Assembly (NCBI GenBank): GCA_004555955.1 | Contig: SFJG01000026.1 | Span: 1 to 33,529, forward strand | From: Bacteroidales bacterium | GTDB lineage: Bacteria > Bacteroidota > Bacteroidia > Bacteroidales > Muribaculaceae | Direction: 5' to 3' | Length of the DNA stretch: 33,529 nt | Shown: positions 16,694 to 24,605 of the stretch, one piece after another | Position numbering within the stretch: position 1 is the stretch's first letter | Layout of the letters: the number at the start of each line of letters is the position of its first letter | Made by a program: the position numbers and the translations under genes | Notes under the pieces: generated by a model | What the model saw: the letters and a program-made list of their open reading frames with translations, nothing else | What the model was told of the DNA's origin: nothing | The model's database searches: none

Positions 16694-18406
16694 ATGAAAA
16701 AGTTAGACATTCAATCGTATGACCGTACTGTGGTGCTTGGCGCTTTGGTAGTGGTCATTGCTATGATATTAAGTTTGCCATGGCTTGGTTTGGGCAATTT
16801 TTACACTCGCGGGGAGCCGCGAGAAGCTCTGGTAGCGGTTGCTATGATGCAACAAGACAACTATATCTTGCCGTTCTTCCAGGGCGATTTTGCGTTCAAG
16901 CCGCCGATGCTCCATTGGCTTGTAGTTGCGTGCTCTCTACCACAAGGCTTTGTGTCGGAGACGTCGGCGCGACTGCCGTCGGCTTTGGCTTTAATAGTTA
17001 TGGCTCTGGTGTTTTTCCGCTTTACGGCTCGCCGCACGTGCCCGAGTCGCGCATTTATTGCCACAACGATTATGCTGACGTGCTTCGAAGTGCACCGCGC
17101 GGCGATGACGTGCCGGGTCGACATGGTGCTGATGGCGTTTATGGTGTGCGAGATTTTGGCTCTGTTCCGCTGGTATGAACGCGGGCTGAAAGGCATGCCA
17201 TGGCTTGCTGCTTTGTTGGCTTCGGGTGCTATTCTTACGAAGGGTCCTGTGGGCGTGCTATTGCCGGCTATGGCTTTGGGATTGTTTTTGCTTGCCGACG
17301 GTCGCGGACTGAAAGCGGCTGTGGTTTGCGGAATAAAATTGGCTATTCCTTCGCTGGTCTTGCCTGCACTGTGGTACTTGGCGGCATATCGTCAAGGTGG
17401 CGAAGAGTTTTGGAACCTTGTTTTGGAAGAAAACGTGGGCAGATTTTTGGGCAAGATGAGTTACGAAAGTCACGAGCATGGCCCGTTCTACACTATTCCG
17501 ATGCTTCTCTCTGGACTTCTTCCGTTTACGCTTTTACTTGTTTTCTGCTTGCCGGTACTGAAGTATCGGTCGCAGAACAGCATTATGGAGCGCATAAAAA
17601 ATGGAATACGAAGCTTCCGCAATCTTGATGCATGGCACCGCTATGCGGCTATTGTGGCGGCACTGATTTTTGTGTTTTACTGCATACCGAAGAGCAAGCG
17701 CGGTGTCTACCTACTGCCGATGTATCCGTTTGTAGCGATGTTGGTAGCCGATGCGATGATGTGGGCTTACGACCGACATAGACGCGTGGTCAGCGCATTC
17801 TCCGGCACGATGACTGCAATAGCGGCACTGATGGCTGTTGCGATGTCGGCGATACGCTTCATCGACCCGCAGATGTTGGGAACGTCGCGCTCGGCACGTC
17901 GGATGGCTTCGCAGTTGGCGGGCATTCAGGCTGCCGACGATTCAGCGCTCTACATCGCATCGATAGCATTGTTGGTTGCTGCCATCGTGGTAGTTATTGC
18001 CATGCGTCGCCACCGCTATGCGAGCATTGTCGGAGCATTATTGCCGTGGATTTGCACTACGATAGCAATTGATGCCGCCATCAATCCTGCAATCAAAAAC
18101 AGCGTACCCGACTACGATTTTGCGAAGAAAACGCGCACGTTGCTCGGCGGCAACCCTGCCTATTATTTCTGTGCCGACGATATGGAAGAGAATGTGTTTA
18201 CGGTCGATTTCTATCTTGATGACCGTGTCGAGGAGTTCCACTCGGCAGCGCAATTACCCGACAAAGGTTATATATTCTTCAAGGAGCACAATTTGGCAAA
18301 AATCGACAGCGTAATGTCGGGCATCGACACGCAAAAAGTGCTCGAAACGCCTAACGAATTTACGTGTTTCAAGGGTAAGATTTATCTCTATCGGTTTGAG
18401 AAATAA
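16694..18406 (+). CDS. ArnT-like family 39/83 glycosyltransferase, integral membrane
   Basis: The protein has 570 residues from ATG 16694; a GTG two codons earlier (16688) is also possible. About eleven hydrophobic segments precede a C-terminal soluble part. The first extracytoplasmic loop has the GEPREA acidic motif (E41, E44) and the FKPPMLHW motif (KPP at 69-71) typical of ArnT-like GT-C enzymes, which transfer sugars from polyprenyl phosphate to lipid A, glycans or proteins in the periplasm. LTKGPVG further on is another family hallmark. The acceptor is not evident. It is probably monocistronic: it starts from the repeat-borne promoter and ends at a hairpin cluster. In Bacteroidales such enzymes often modify lipid A or protein O-glycans (family knowledge, not specific to this gene). 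Confidence 0.88.
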   Translation: MKKLDIQSYDRTVVLGALVVVIAMILSLPWLGLGNFYTRGEPREALVAVAMMQQDNYILPFFQGDFAFKPPMLHWLVVACSLPQGFVSETSARLPSALALIVMALVFFRFTARRTCPSRAFIATTIMLTCFEVHRAAMTCRVDMVLMAFMVCEILALFRWYERGLKGMPWLAALLASGAILTKGPVGVLLPAMALGLFLLADGRGLKAAVVCGIKLAIPSLVLPALWYLAAYRQGGEEFWNLVLEENVGRFLGKMSYESHEHGPFYTIPMLLSGLLPFTLLLVFCLPVLKYRSQNSIMERIKNGIRSFRNLDAWHRYAAIVAALIFVFYCIPKSKRGVYLLPMYPFVAMLVADAMMWAYDRHRRVVSAFSGTMTAIAALMAVAMSAIRFIDPQMLGTSRSARRMASQLAGIQAADDSALYIASIALLVAAIVVVIAMRRHRYASIVGALLPWICTTIAIDAAINPAIKNSVPDYDFAKKTRTLLGGNPAYYFCADDMEENVFTVDFYLDDRVEEFHSAAQLPDKGYIFFKEHNLAKIDSVMSGIDTQKVLETPNEFTCFKGKIYLYRFEK

Positions 18407-18408
18407 AA

Positions 18409-18502
18409 GGCAACGCGGAATTGACGGCGTTGCCCCGGTTAGCGATAGTCCACTCTAATCTAACCAATAACCACCGCCAAAGGCGGTCAACGATGTTTTT
18501 TT
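18409..18502 (+). terminator. Cluster of three inverted repeats ending in a T-run, 3' of the glycosyltransferase
   Basis: Three dyads follow one another: GGCAACGC/GCGTTGCC (18409-18434), GGTTAG/CTAACC (18437-18465) and ACCGCC/GGCGGT (18473-18487). A seven-T run (18496-18502) starts eight bases after the last one. The last hairpin plus T-run may terminate the upstream gene, although the spacer is long for an intrinsic terminator. A structured 3' RNA is possible. Confidence 0.45.
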
Positions 18503-18607
18503 CGCTCGATTTGCACTACTTTTAGATAAAGTAGGCTGCATCTCGGAAAATCCAAATTTCAAAACTGCGTTTTGATTTGTTTTTTCGCTCGATTTGCACT
18601 ACTTTTG
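18500..18607 (+). repeat. Interspersed promoter-type repeat, diverged copy 4 and truncated 5
   Basis: This is the same layout as at 16469-16649: one full unit (18500-18582) and a truncated unit (18583-18607) ending in TACTTTTG. Compared with the first locus, the inverted repeat is CTACTTT/AAAGTAG instead of CTAATTT/AAATTAG, and the second is TCAAAAC/GTTTTGA instead of GAAAAC/GTTTTC. Both arms have changed together, so the pairing is preserved. The outer arms also pair as TGCA/TGCA with CGA/TCG. Confidence 0.85.
18600..18607 (+). promoter_or_regulatory. -7 promoter box at the end of the repeat, driving the deaminase gene
   Basis: TACTTTTG matches TAnnTTTG and ends the truncated repeat copy, 57 bases before the ATG at 18665. 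The full copy has TACTTTTA at the same position. Confidence 0.55.
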
Positions 18608-18664
18608 ACCCCGAATACAATCGTCGGCGAACAAAACAGGTGTCGTAGACGTTAATACTATAGT

Positions 18665-19105
18665 ATGGACAACAAATCGAAACAATCAAAGTTAGACCTA
18701 CGCTATATACGAATGGCGCGGATATGGGCGGAAAACTCGTACTGTCGACGTCGTCAAGTAGGCGCACTGATTGTAAAGGACAAGATGATTATTTCCGACG
18801 GTTTCAACGGCACGCCGTCGGGGTTTGACAATGTGTGCGAAGATGGCGACAACCATACGTTTCCGTATGTGCTTCACGCTGAAGCGAATGCCATAACAAA
18901 GGTTGCACGAAGCAACAACAGTAGCGAGGGTGCTACGCTATACGTCACGGCGGCGCCTTGCATCGAATGTGCCAAACTGATAATACAAGCAGGAATACGC
19001 CGTGTGGTTTTCAGCGAATATTATCGCATTGCCGACGGATTGGAATTGCTCGAAAAAGCAGGAATTGAATGCGTCTATGTCGACGACTCGAAAAAAGAAG
19101 ACTAA
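18665..19105 (+). CDS. dCMP/deoxycytidylate deaminase family protein (ComEB-like)
   Basis: The 146-residue protein has the zinc cytidine/deoxycytidylate deaminase signature: H71-A-E73 (zinc ligand and proton shuttle) and P98-C99-x-x-C102. It also has FNGTPSGFDN, the loop that binds the pyrimidine nucleotide in dCMP deaminases, just before. It would convert dCMP to dUMP, feeding dTMP synthesis. Length is normal. It is followed after 40 bases by the S41 protease gene on the same strand, possibly the same transcript. The promoter is the repeat-borne -7 box upstream. Confidence 0.9.
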   Translation: MDNKSKQSKLDLRYIRMARIWAENSYCRRRQVGALIVKDKMIISDGFNGTPSGFDNVCEDGDNHTFPYVLHAEANAITKVARSNNSSEGATLYVTAAPCIECAKLIIQAGIRRVVFSEYYRIADGLELLEKAGIECVYVDDSKKED

Positions 19106-19145
19106 ATAACGACAACTAAACAAGGATACGAAAAAAGTTTATCGA

Positions 19146-20909
19146 ATGAGACTGAAACATAACCCGATAATTTGGTTTCCGCTGGTTATTGCCGCATCGA
19201 TTGTGCTCGGAATAATTGTTGGGAACCACATTTCGACAAAGAAATTCATCACCGACAAAGACCGCAAAATCAACACGGTGCTGAATCTTATCGAGAGCGA
19301 ATATGTCGACACTGTCGACATCAAGGAACTCGTCGAATTGACGATTCCGAAGATAATCTCAAACCTCGACCCTCACTCATACTACATTCCGGCGAAGGAC
19401 GTTCGCGCCACCAACGACGACCTTAACGGGTCGATTAGCGGCATCGGCATCACCTTTTCGATGCTCAACGATTCGGCACACGTGCTGGAGATAGTGCCGG
19501 GCGGTCCGGCTGAAAAGGCGGGAATTCTTGCCGGCGACCGAATCATTACGGTCAACGATTCGTCGATTGTCGGTCCGACGATTTCGTCGGAGAAGGTGCA
19601 GTCGATGATTCGCGGCGAGCGCGGCACGAAGGTAAAAATCGGCATCCGCCGCAACAACAGTCATAAACCGCTGTCGTTCGAAATCACCCGCGGCGACATC
19701 CCCATCAATACCGTCGACGCAGCATACCTGCTCGACAAAGGCATCGGCTACATCAAGGTAAACAAGTTTGGACGCTACACCTACGATGAGTTTTTGACAG
19801 CACTGGGCAATCTCCGCGACGAGGGCGCCACGAAATATGTCGTCGACCTGCGCGGCAATGCCGGCGGCTTTATGGAAATGGCAACGCTTATGGCTAACGA
19901 ATTCTTGTCGAAGGGCGAACTGATTGTCTACACTAAAGGTCGCGACTCGCGCGAAAACATACAAGTGTGGAGCGACAACAACGGCTCATTCCACGACGCA
20001 CAACTGGCTGTGCTCATCGACGAATATTCGGCGTCGGCGAGCGAAATTTTTGCCGGAGCCATCCAAGACAACGACCGCGGCCTGGTAATCGGTCGACGCT
20101 CGTTCGGCAAAGGTTTAGTGCAAAAACAGACCTACCTGCCCGACAGTAGCGCAATTCGTCTCACCATAGCGCGCTACTACACGCCGTCGGGACGCTGTGT
20201 GCAGAAAGACTACAAAGCGGGCGACGAAAGCACCTACTCGATGGAACTTTACGACCGCTACAGCAACGGCGAAATCTTCAACGCCGACAGCATCAAAATC
20301 GACAAAAGCAAAATATTTACCACCGTTGGCGGACGCACCGTATATGGCGGTGGAGGCATCATCCCCGACATATTTGTGCCTACCGACACCACCGGCATGA
20401 CAACCTACTACGTTGCCTGCGCCAACAAGGGCTTGCTGCAGCGTTACGCTTTTGCCTATACCGACATCAATCGCGACCGATTCAGCAAGATTAAAGACGT
20501 CGACAAGCTGATGCGCATTCTGCCAAGCGACGACGCTCTGACCTACGACTTTATCATGTATGCCAAAGACAACGGCGTGCCAGTGCGCTGGTTCTACATC
20601 AACATGTCGCGAAAACTCATTGCTCGCCAACTAAAGGCTTTGATTGCACGCGACGTGATTGGCGCCGAAGCCGGCTACCGCATACAAAACAAGTATGACA
20701 ACACCGTACAGACTGCCGTAAAAGCTCTTAAGGCAGGCAAAGCAACTCCTCCCGTAACCGTGGGTAGCCCTAACGTAACCGACAAAAATGTAAAGAATGG
20801 ACAAAACCGAATTACGCAGAATTGTTCGTCGCCGCAAGGCGGAAATGGGCTCCGACGCGAAGGCTCAGGCAGAAGTTCAAGCCACGGCACGGCTGCTACA
20901 CTTGCCTGA
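19146..20909 (+). CDS. S41-family C-terminal processing peptidase (CtpA/Prc-like) with PDZ domain
   Basis: The 587-residue protein starts with a membrane anchor or signal segment (about 8-27). A PDZ domain covers roughly 80-165 (PGGPAEKAGILAGDRI) and the S41 catalytic domain follows. The catalytic serine is S297 in YSASASE and the lysine K322 in FGKGLVQ, 25 residues apart as in D1 processing protease. It cleaves periplasmic proteins near their C-termini. The last 38 codons (from about 20797) overlap the next gene out of frame and end in a low-complexity Gly/Ser/Arg tail, so the ancestral stop was probably lost. The catalytic part is complete and the enzyme is likely active. Confidence 0.92.
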   Translation: MRLKHNPIIWFPLVIAASIVLGIIVGNHISTKKFITDKDRKINTVLNLIESEYVDTVDIKELVELTIPKIISNLDPHSYYIPAKDVRATNDDLNGSISGIGITFSMLNDSAHVLEIVPGGPAEKAGILAGDRIITVNDSSIVGPTISSEKVQSMIRGERGTKVKIGIRRNNSHKPLSFEITRGDIPINTVDAAYLLDKGIGYIKVNKFGRYTYDEFLTALGNLRDEGATKYVVDLRGNAGGFMEMATLMANEFLSKGELIVYTKGRDSRENIQVWSDNNGSFHDAQLAVLIDEYSASASEIFAGAIQDNDRGLVIGRRSFGKGLVQKQTYLPDSSAIRLTIARYYTPSGRCVQKDYKAGDESTYSMELYDRYSNGEIFNADSIKIDKSKIFTTVGGRTVYGGGGIIPDIFVPTDTTGMTTYYVACANKGLLQRYAFAYTDINRDRFSKIKDVDKLMRILPSDDALTYDFIMYAKDNGVPVRWFYINMSRKLIARQLKALIARDVIGAEAGYRIQNKYDNTVQTAVKALKAGKATPPVTVGSPNVTDKNVKNGQNRITQNCSSPQGGNGLRREGSGRSSSHGTAATLA

Positions 20910-21336
20910 ATTTGTCGGCGCACGCACGGTGTTGGCTTACCACGCCCTGCCCGACGAACTCAGTACGACACAACTGCTCGCCACCGCTCATGGCAAACAG
21001 TTGTTTCTACCTCGCGTAAACGGCGACAACCTCGAAATCGTTGCCTACAATCCGGCGACACTCAGCCGCGGCGCATACGGCATTCAGGAGCCCCTCGGCG
21101 ATGCAACTGTCGGGATAGATAGCATCGATGCCGTAATCGTGCCGGCTATGGCTTACGACCGCTCGGGCAACCGCCTTGGTCGCGGACGTGGCTACTACGA
21201 CCGACTGCTCGCCGGAGCACGTTGCCGAAAAATCGGCTTCGTCTACGACTGCCAAATTGTCGACTGTGTACCGTCCGACCAATTCGACGTTGCCGTCGAC
21301 GTAATTGTTACCGATAAACAAATCATCCGACATTAA
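20797..21336 (+). CDS. 5-formyltetrahydrofolate cyclo-ligase
   Basis: The 179-residue protein converts 5-formyl-THF to 5,10-methenyl-THF with ATP. The family signature LGRGRGYYDRLL is present near residues 128-139, and the N-terminal KTELRRIVRRRKAEM helix matches the start of the family, so the ATG at 20797 is supported even though it lies 113 bases inside the end of the S41 gene. The hemerythrin-like gene follows after five bases. The folate enzyme and the upstream dCMP deaminase both touch one-carbon and thymidylate metabolism, but a shared role is only inference. Confidence 0.92.
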   Translation: MDKTELRRIVRRRKAEMGSDAKAQAEVQATARLLHLPEFVGARTVLAYHALPDELSTTQLLATAHGKQLFLPRVNGDNLEIVAYNPATLSRGAYGIQEPLGDATVGIDSIDAVIVPAMAYDRSGNRLGRGRGYYDRLLAGARCRKIGFVYDCQIVDCVPSDQFDVAVDVIVTDKQIIRH

Positions 21337-21341
21337 CCGCT

Positions 21342-22037
21342 ATGGCTTTAGTAACACCCCAAACACGACTCGCCGACGTAATCGTAGCAGAACCTTCGGT
21401 CATCCCCGTTGTCAACCGCTTCGGCATCTCACTTGGCGTGGGCGACAAAACCACCGCCGAGATTTGCTGCGCTCGCGGCATCGACGTCGACTTCTTCCTG
21501 ACCATCATCAACGCCTACATATTCGAATCGTTCTACCCCGACAAACACTTTCAATCGTTCGGCGCACGCGAAGTGATTGACTACCTCCGACAGACCAACG
21601 AGTCGTACGTTCGCAACCAACTGCCCAACATCGAACGCCACTTCAACGCGCTGATAAGCCGTAGCAATGCCGCCAACAACTTGTCGCTACTCTTCGACCT
21701 CTACAAAGAAGTGCGCGCAGCCATCGAGCAACGCATCGAAGACGACACCCCGTGGTTCGACCGAATACTCCACCAAGAGAGCAACATCGAAGCCGGAGCC
21801 ATACATATCAACCCCGACGACGTAAACTCCGACAACGACGACGCCATAAGCGATACCCTCGACGACCTCGTCAATATGTTCGTAATTCACCTACGCGGCG
21901 ACTACGACGCAAACCTTTGCCACGCCGTGCTGTTCGCCATCATCAGTCTCAAAAAAGACATTTGCCAAAACAATCGCATTCGCAATCGCGTGCTCTACCC
22001 GCTGTCGAAAGCCATTGATAAAGCTTACAACAAATAA
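21342..22037 (+). CDS. Hemerythrin/ScdA-like domain protein (di-iron family, Bacteroidales type)
   Basis: The 231-residue protein begins with an ScdA_N/DUF1858-like segment (about 6-60): LADVIVAEPSVIPVVNRFGI, then GVGDKTTAEICCARG. That segment is found in RIC/YtfE/ScdA iron-centre repair proteins. The remaining helical part (about 85-230) has scattered His/Glu/Asp (QLPNIERHFN, LHQESNIEAGA, FVIHLRGDYD, LCHAVLF) where hemerythrin ligands would sit, but I cannot assign all ligands with confidence. It sits two bases before a LuxR-type regulator, and the two look co-translated. A role in nitric oxide or oxygen stress is inferred from family and context. Confidence 0.7.
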   Translation: MALVTPQTRLADVIVAEPSVIPVVNRFGISLGVGDKTTAEICCARGIDVDFFLTIINAYIFESFYPDKHFQSFGAREVIDYLRQTNESYVRNQLPNIERHFNALISRSNAANNLSLLFDLYKEVRAAIEQRIEDDTPWFDRILHQESNIEAGAIHINPDDVNSDNDDAISDTLDDLVNMFVIHLRGDYDANLCHAVLFAIISLKKDICQNNRIRNRVLYPLSKAIDKAYNK

Positions 22038-22039
22038 CG

Positions 22040-22570
22040 ATGGCTACTCGAGTAAACATAATAACCGAAGACGTGCTGTTGGCTGCCGGCATCAAGCATT
22101 TGCTGCGTAACCTGTTCGGTATTGACGCATCCTCCTATACCACACCGGCAGAAAACACCGCCGAGCAGTCGTGCAATCTCATCATTACCGACTGCAACTG
22201 CTTTGCCACCAACACAGCCTTCTTTGTGCCGCGCCGCAACCGTATTCTGCTCATCACCGACAGCGAAACACCTACAGACCAAGGCGTCGCAACGCTGAAC
22301 CGACGCGCCTCGGAAGACGCCATAATTGAGCGCATGGCCAACTTCGTGCGAAAATCTTCGTCGACTGCCGACAATTCAAACCAACTCTCGCAACGCGAAA
22401 TCGAAGTACTCCGATTCGTTGCACAAGGACTTCTCAACAAAGAAATTGCCGACCGACTCAACATCAGCATCAACACCGTTCTGAGCCACCGCAAAAACAT
22501 AACTGCCAAACTCGGCATCAAAAGCGCATCAGCCCTAAGCGTCTACGCTATCATTAACGGATACATTTAG
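22040..22570 (+). CDS. LuxR/NarL-family DNA-binding response regulator
   Basis: The 176-residue protein has a LuxR-type helix-turn-helix at about 114-170 (LSQREIEVLRFVAQGLLNKE, then NISINTVLSHRKNI), a near-perfect match to the family. The N-terminal part (1-100) is a short, degenerate receiver: an E-D pair near residues 10-11 and a candidate acceptor Asp in LIITDCN near 51, but no clear switch lysine. No histidine kinase gene is next to it. Instead it follows the hemerythrin-like gene by two bases, so the iron protein may provide the signal (inference). It is the last gene of the unit that starts at 18665 or 19146. Confidence 0.88.
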   Translation: MATRVNIITEDVLLAAGIKHLLRNLFGIDASSYTTPAENTAEQSCNLIITDCNCFATNTAFFVPRRNRILLITDSETPTDQGVATLNRRASEDAIIERMANFVRKSSSTADNSNQLSQREIEVLRFVAQGLLNKEIADRLNISINTVLSHRKNITAKLGIKSASALSVYAIINGYI

Positions 22571-22592
22571 ACGGCTGATGTAATACAGACAT

Positions 22593-22838
22593 TTACACCA
22601 TCTGATTAATGTAATTGAGCAAAAAGTCTTCCACTCCGATGTAAAGGATGCCCGATTCATCGGTCCAACGTACTATGTAATCTCGTACAACAACGATTTT
22701 CACAAAAGAGTCGTTTATTCTTTTTAGAGAATTTATTTCTTGCTGTCGTTTATTTTCTTCCGCAACTGTTAATGCCGATTGTATATAATAGCGACCTTGA
22801 CCTCGATGGCACACGAAATCGACCTCTAAAACATTCCA
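22593..22838 (-). pseudogene. C-terminal remnant of a DUF4143-type ATP-binding protein
   Basis: The frame reads VLEVDFVCHRG, then YYIQSALTV, KRQQEINSLKRIND, FVKIVVVRDY and GILYIGVEDFLL. This is the typical end of Bacteroidales AAA ATPases with a DUF4143 nuclease-like domain. Only about 80 residues remain, against about 400 in the family. A TGA at 22839-22841 interrupts the frame and nothing upstream matches. These genes are frequently gained, lost and broken in this group. The rest of the gap to rpmH (22839-23100) shows no gene; it has only short repeated CCTAATAACC words near 23000 and a hairpin near 23048. Confidence 0.72.
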
Positions 22839-23100
22839 TCATGCTCTTTAGCAACCAATTGCTACAAGTATCTGTCTCTCTTAATTACCATACTACGTAC
22901 TTTTTTTGTGTAATGTCACATTTTTCGTCTGTAAGCGTGGATATTTTTCCGCATATTACAACCGCCCCTCTTACCTCTTATCATAACCGCGCGTCAGCGC
23001 CTAATAACCGCATCAAAGAAGCCTAATAACCTCTCACCTCAAACGCAAATAGCCGTCACCCGGTGGGGCAACGGCATCGCTATTCAGTCGATTAACCGAA

Positions 23101-23256
23101 TTATTTGCCTGCGATAGAGTGAGACACTGTCAAACGTGCGCGACCTTTTGCGCGACGACGTGCCAATACCTTACGTCCGTCGGGAGTAGACATTCTCTCG
23201 CGGAAGCCGTGCTTGTTCACTCTCTTTCTGTTCGATGGTTGGAAAGTTCTTTTCAT
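23101..23256 (-). CDS. rpmH: 50S ribosomal protein L34
   Basis: The 51-residue, highly basic protein begins MKRTFQPSNRKRVNKHGFRE, then RMSTPDGRKVLARRRAKGR, the universal L34 sequence. Length is usual for Bacteroidetes. It is part of the large ribosomal subunit. It has its own -7 box upstream, 44 bases before the ATG. A hairpin with GCCGT/ACGGC arms lies 25-53 bases past the stop (23048-23084) and may end the transcript, though it has no T-run. Confidence 0.97.
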   Translation of the reverse strand: MKRTFQPSNRKRVNKHGFRERMSTPDGRKVLARRRAKGRARLTVSHSIAGK

Positions 23257-23299
23257 TGCGTTTTTATCTTATTTCGTTATTATTCCTCTTTACGGACTG

Positions 23300-23307
23300 C
23301 AAAATTA
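23300..23307 (-). promoter_or_regulatory. -7 promoter box for rpmH
   Basis: On the minus strand it reads TAATTTTG, a full TAnnTTTG match, 44 bases upstream of the rpmH start. It separates rpmH from the DUF4293 gene upstream. Confidence 0.55.
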
Positions 23308-23345
23308 GTCAGATTTTTTAGAATAACAAAACTTTATTGCCACAA

Positions 23346-23792
23346 TTATCGAAAATGTTCGACACTTTTTAGCAAATCGCGGTCTTTTTTGACTCCGGCG
23401 CGTGCCAAAAAGGTGCAAATTATAGCAAACGGCACGGCAAAAGCACCGAGTGCCACCTCCACTACGGCGTCCGCGGGAAGCATCATAACGTCAACGACGG
23501 CAACAGCGACAGCCGCCAGGTAAAGAAGTTCGAGCACCGAGCAAAGTTGCATTTGCAGTTTTAGGTTCTTAAACTTAAAAATTGTCAGCAACGAAAGCAG
23601 CGCACAGACGTCAGCCAAGACGAAATAGGCAGTCATACCCATCTGCGAGCTTTCTGCGCCCAACACGTTTGCAAACGTCACGTCGGCAACTCCCGTCGCA
23701 TCGCCAATGGTCATCACCGGAACAAAATTTGTAACTATCATCAAAATTACCGCTATCAATAGATAGACGGTTTGCCATCTTTGTAACACCAT
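23346..23792 (-). CDS. DUF4293 family membrane protein
   Basis: The 148-residue protein has four hydrophobic segments (about 8-27, 55-72, 82-100 and 113-131). The opening VLQRWQTVYLLIAVILM matches DUF4293 proteins of Bacteroidetes, which usually begin with the same I/LQR-x-QT-x-YL motif. The function is not known. It starts 24 bases after the thymidine kinase stop on the same strand, so the two are probably co-transcribed. No catalytic motif is visible. Confidence 0.82.
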   Translation of the reverse strand: MVLQRWQTVYLLIAVILMIVTNFVPVMTIGDATGVADVTFANVLGAESSQMGMTAYFVLADVCALLSLLTIFKFKNLKLQMQLCSVLELLYLAAVAVAVVDVMMLPADAVVEVALGAFAVPFAIICTFLARAGVKKDRDLLKSVEHFR

Positions 23793-23816
23793 AATATACA
23801 GAAATTTATGTTTATA

Positions 23817-24467
23817 CTATTTAATAACGTCGTCGAAGTTGATTGAGCAACTCTGCTCGCGCTCACAGCGGCGATTGCGATAGCAACGACGGCACATAGC
23901 CATATACTTGTCGTCGCCGCCGATTTCCACTTGTTCGCCGTCGAGAATAACGTCGCCGTTGCGGTCGATACGCGCGTTGACGATGGTTTTGCGACCGCAC
24001 GTGCAAGTCGACTTGATTTCGTCGATTGTGTCGGCGAGCTCGAACAGGCGGCGCGAGCCCTCGAAAAGGTGCGTTTGGAAGTCGGTACGCAAGCCGTAGC
24101 ACATCACATTAACGCCGTATTCGTCAACCACTTGCGCCAGTTGGTCGACTTGTTCGGCAGTCAAGAATTGGCTTTCGTCAATGAGCACCCACTCTTTAAG
24201 TCTGCCCTCGCTTTCAAACATTTCGACGAGCATTTGATACATATTCGTGTTTGGATAAATCCAACAGCAGCGACGCTCGATGCCTATACGCGAGCGGATT
24301 ACACTATCCTTCTCGCGGTCGTCGATTACGGGCTTCATGCAGACGTAGTCCATCTTGCGTTCTTCGAAGTTGTATGCCGTCGTGAGCAACAAGGCGGTTT
24401 TTGCCGAGCCCATTGTGCCGTAGCGGAAATATAATTTTCCTCGTCGTTGAGATTTTTCGATATTCAT
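23817..24467 (-). CDS. tdk: Thymidine kinase
   Basis: The 216-residue protein is a type II thymidine kinase that makes dTMP from thymidine and ATP. The Walker A loop GTMGSAKT is at 17-24, the catalytic glutamate E98 is in LIDESQFL, and the lasso zinc site uses C155/C157 and C192/C195 (CxC and CRRC). I set the start at MNIEKSQ (24467), since the open frame's extra 18 residues precede the family start and cover the likely promoter. The DUF5020 gene lies upstream and DUF4293 downstream on the same strand. A dCMP deaminase gene elsewhere in the window also feeds the thymidylate pool. Confidence 0.95.
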   Translation of the reverse strand: MNIEKSQRRGKLYFRYGTMGSAKTALLLTTAYNFEERKMDYVCMKPVIDDREKDSVIRSRIGIERRCCWIYPNTNMYQMLVEMFESEGRLKEWVLIDESQFLTAEQVDQLAQVVDEYGVNVMCYGLRTDFQTHLFEGSRRLFELADTIDEIKSTCTCGRKTIVNARIDRNGDVILDGEQVEIGGDDKYMAMCRRCYRNRRCEREQSCSINFDDVIK

Positions 24468-24490
24468 TTTTAATTTTTGTTTGGCGGTTG

Positions 24491-24498
24491 TAAAATTA
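24491..24498 (-). promoter_or_regulatory. Possible -7 promoter box for tdk
   Basis: On the minus strand it reads TAATTTTA, one base off TAnnTTTG, 24 bases before the ATG. It is a weaker match than its neighbours. Confidence 0.3.
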
Positions 24499-24605
24499 GT
24501 ACAAATCTGCCGAAGCCACAACCCTCCGAGAAGAAATCTTCGCCAAGTTTGGCTATAACCGTCTGTACCTCAAAGGTTATAAATTATGTAAAAAAAGTCA
24601 CAGTG

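Noticed and set aside
16390..16710. Minus-strand frame encoding a repeated KLVQGERK protein
   Set aside because: It is a translation of the intergenic repeat; the periodicity comes from the DNA repeat and there is no family match.
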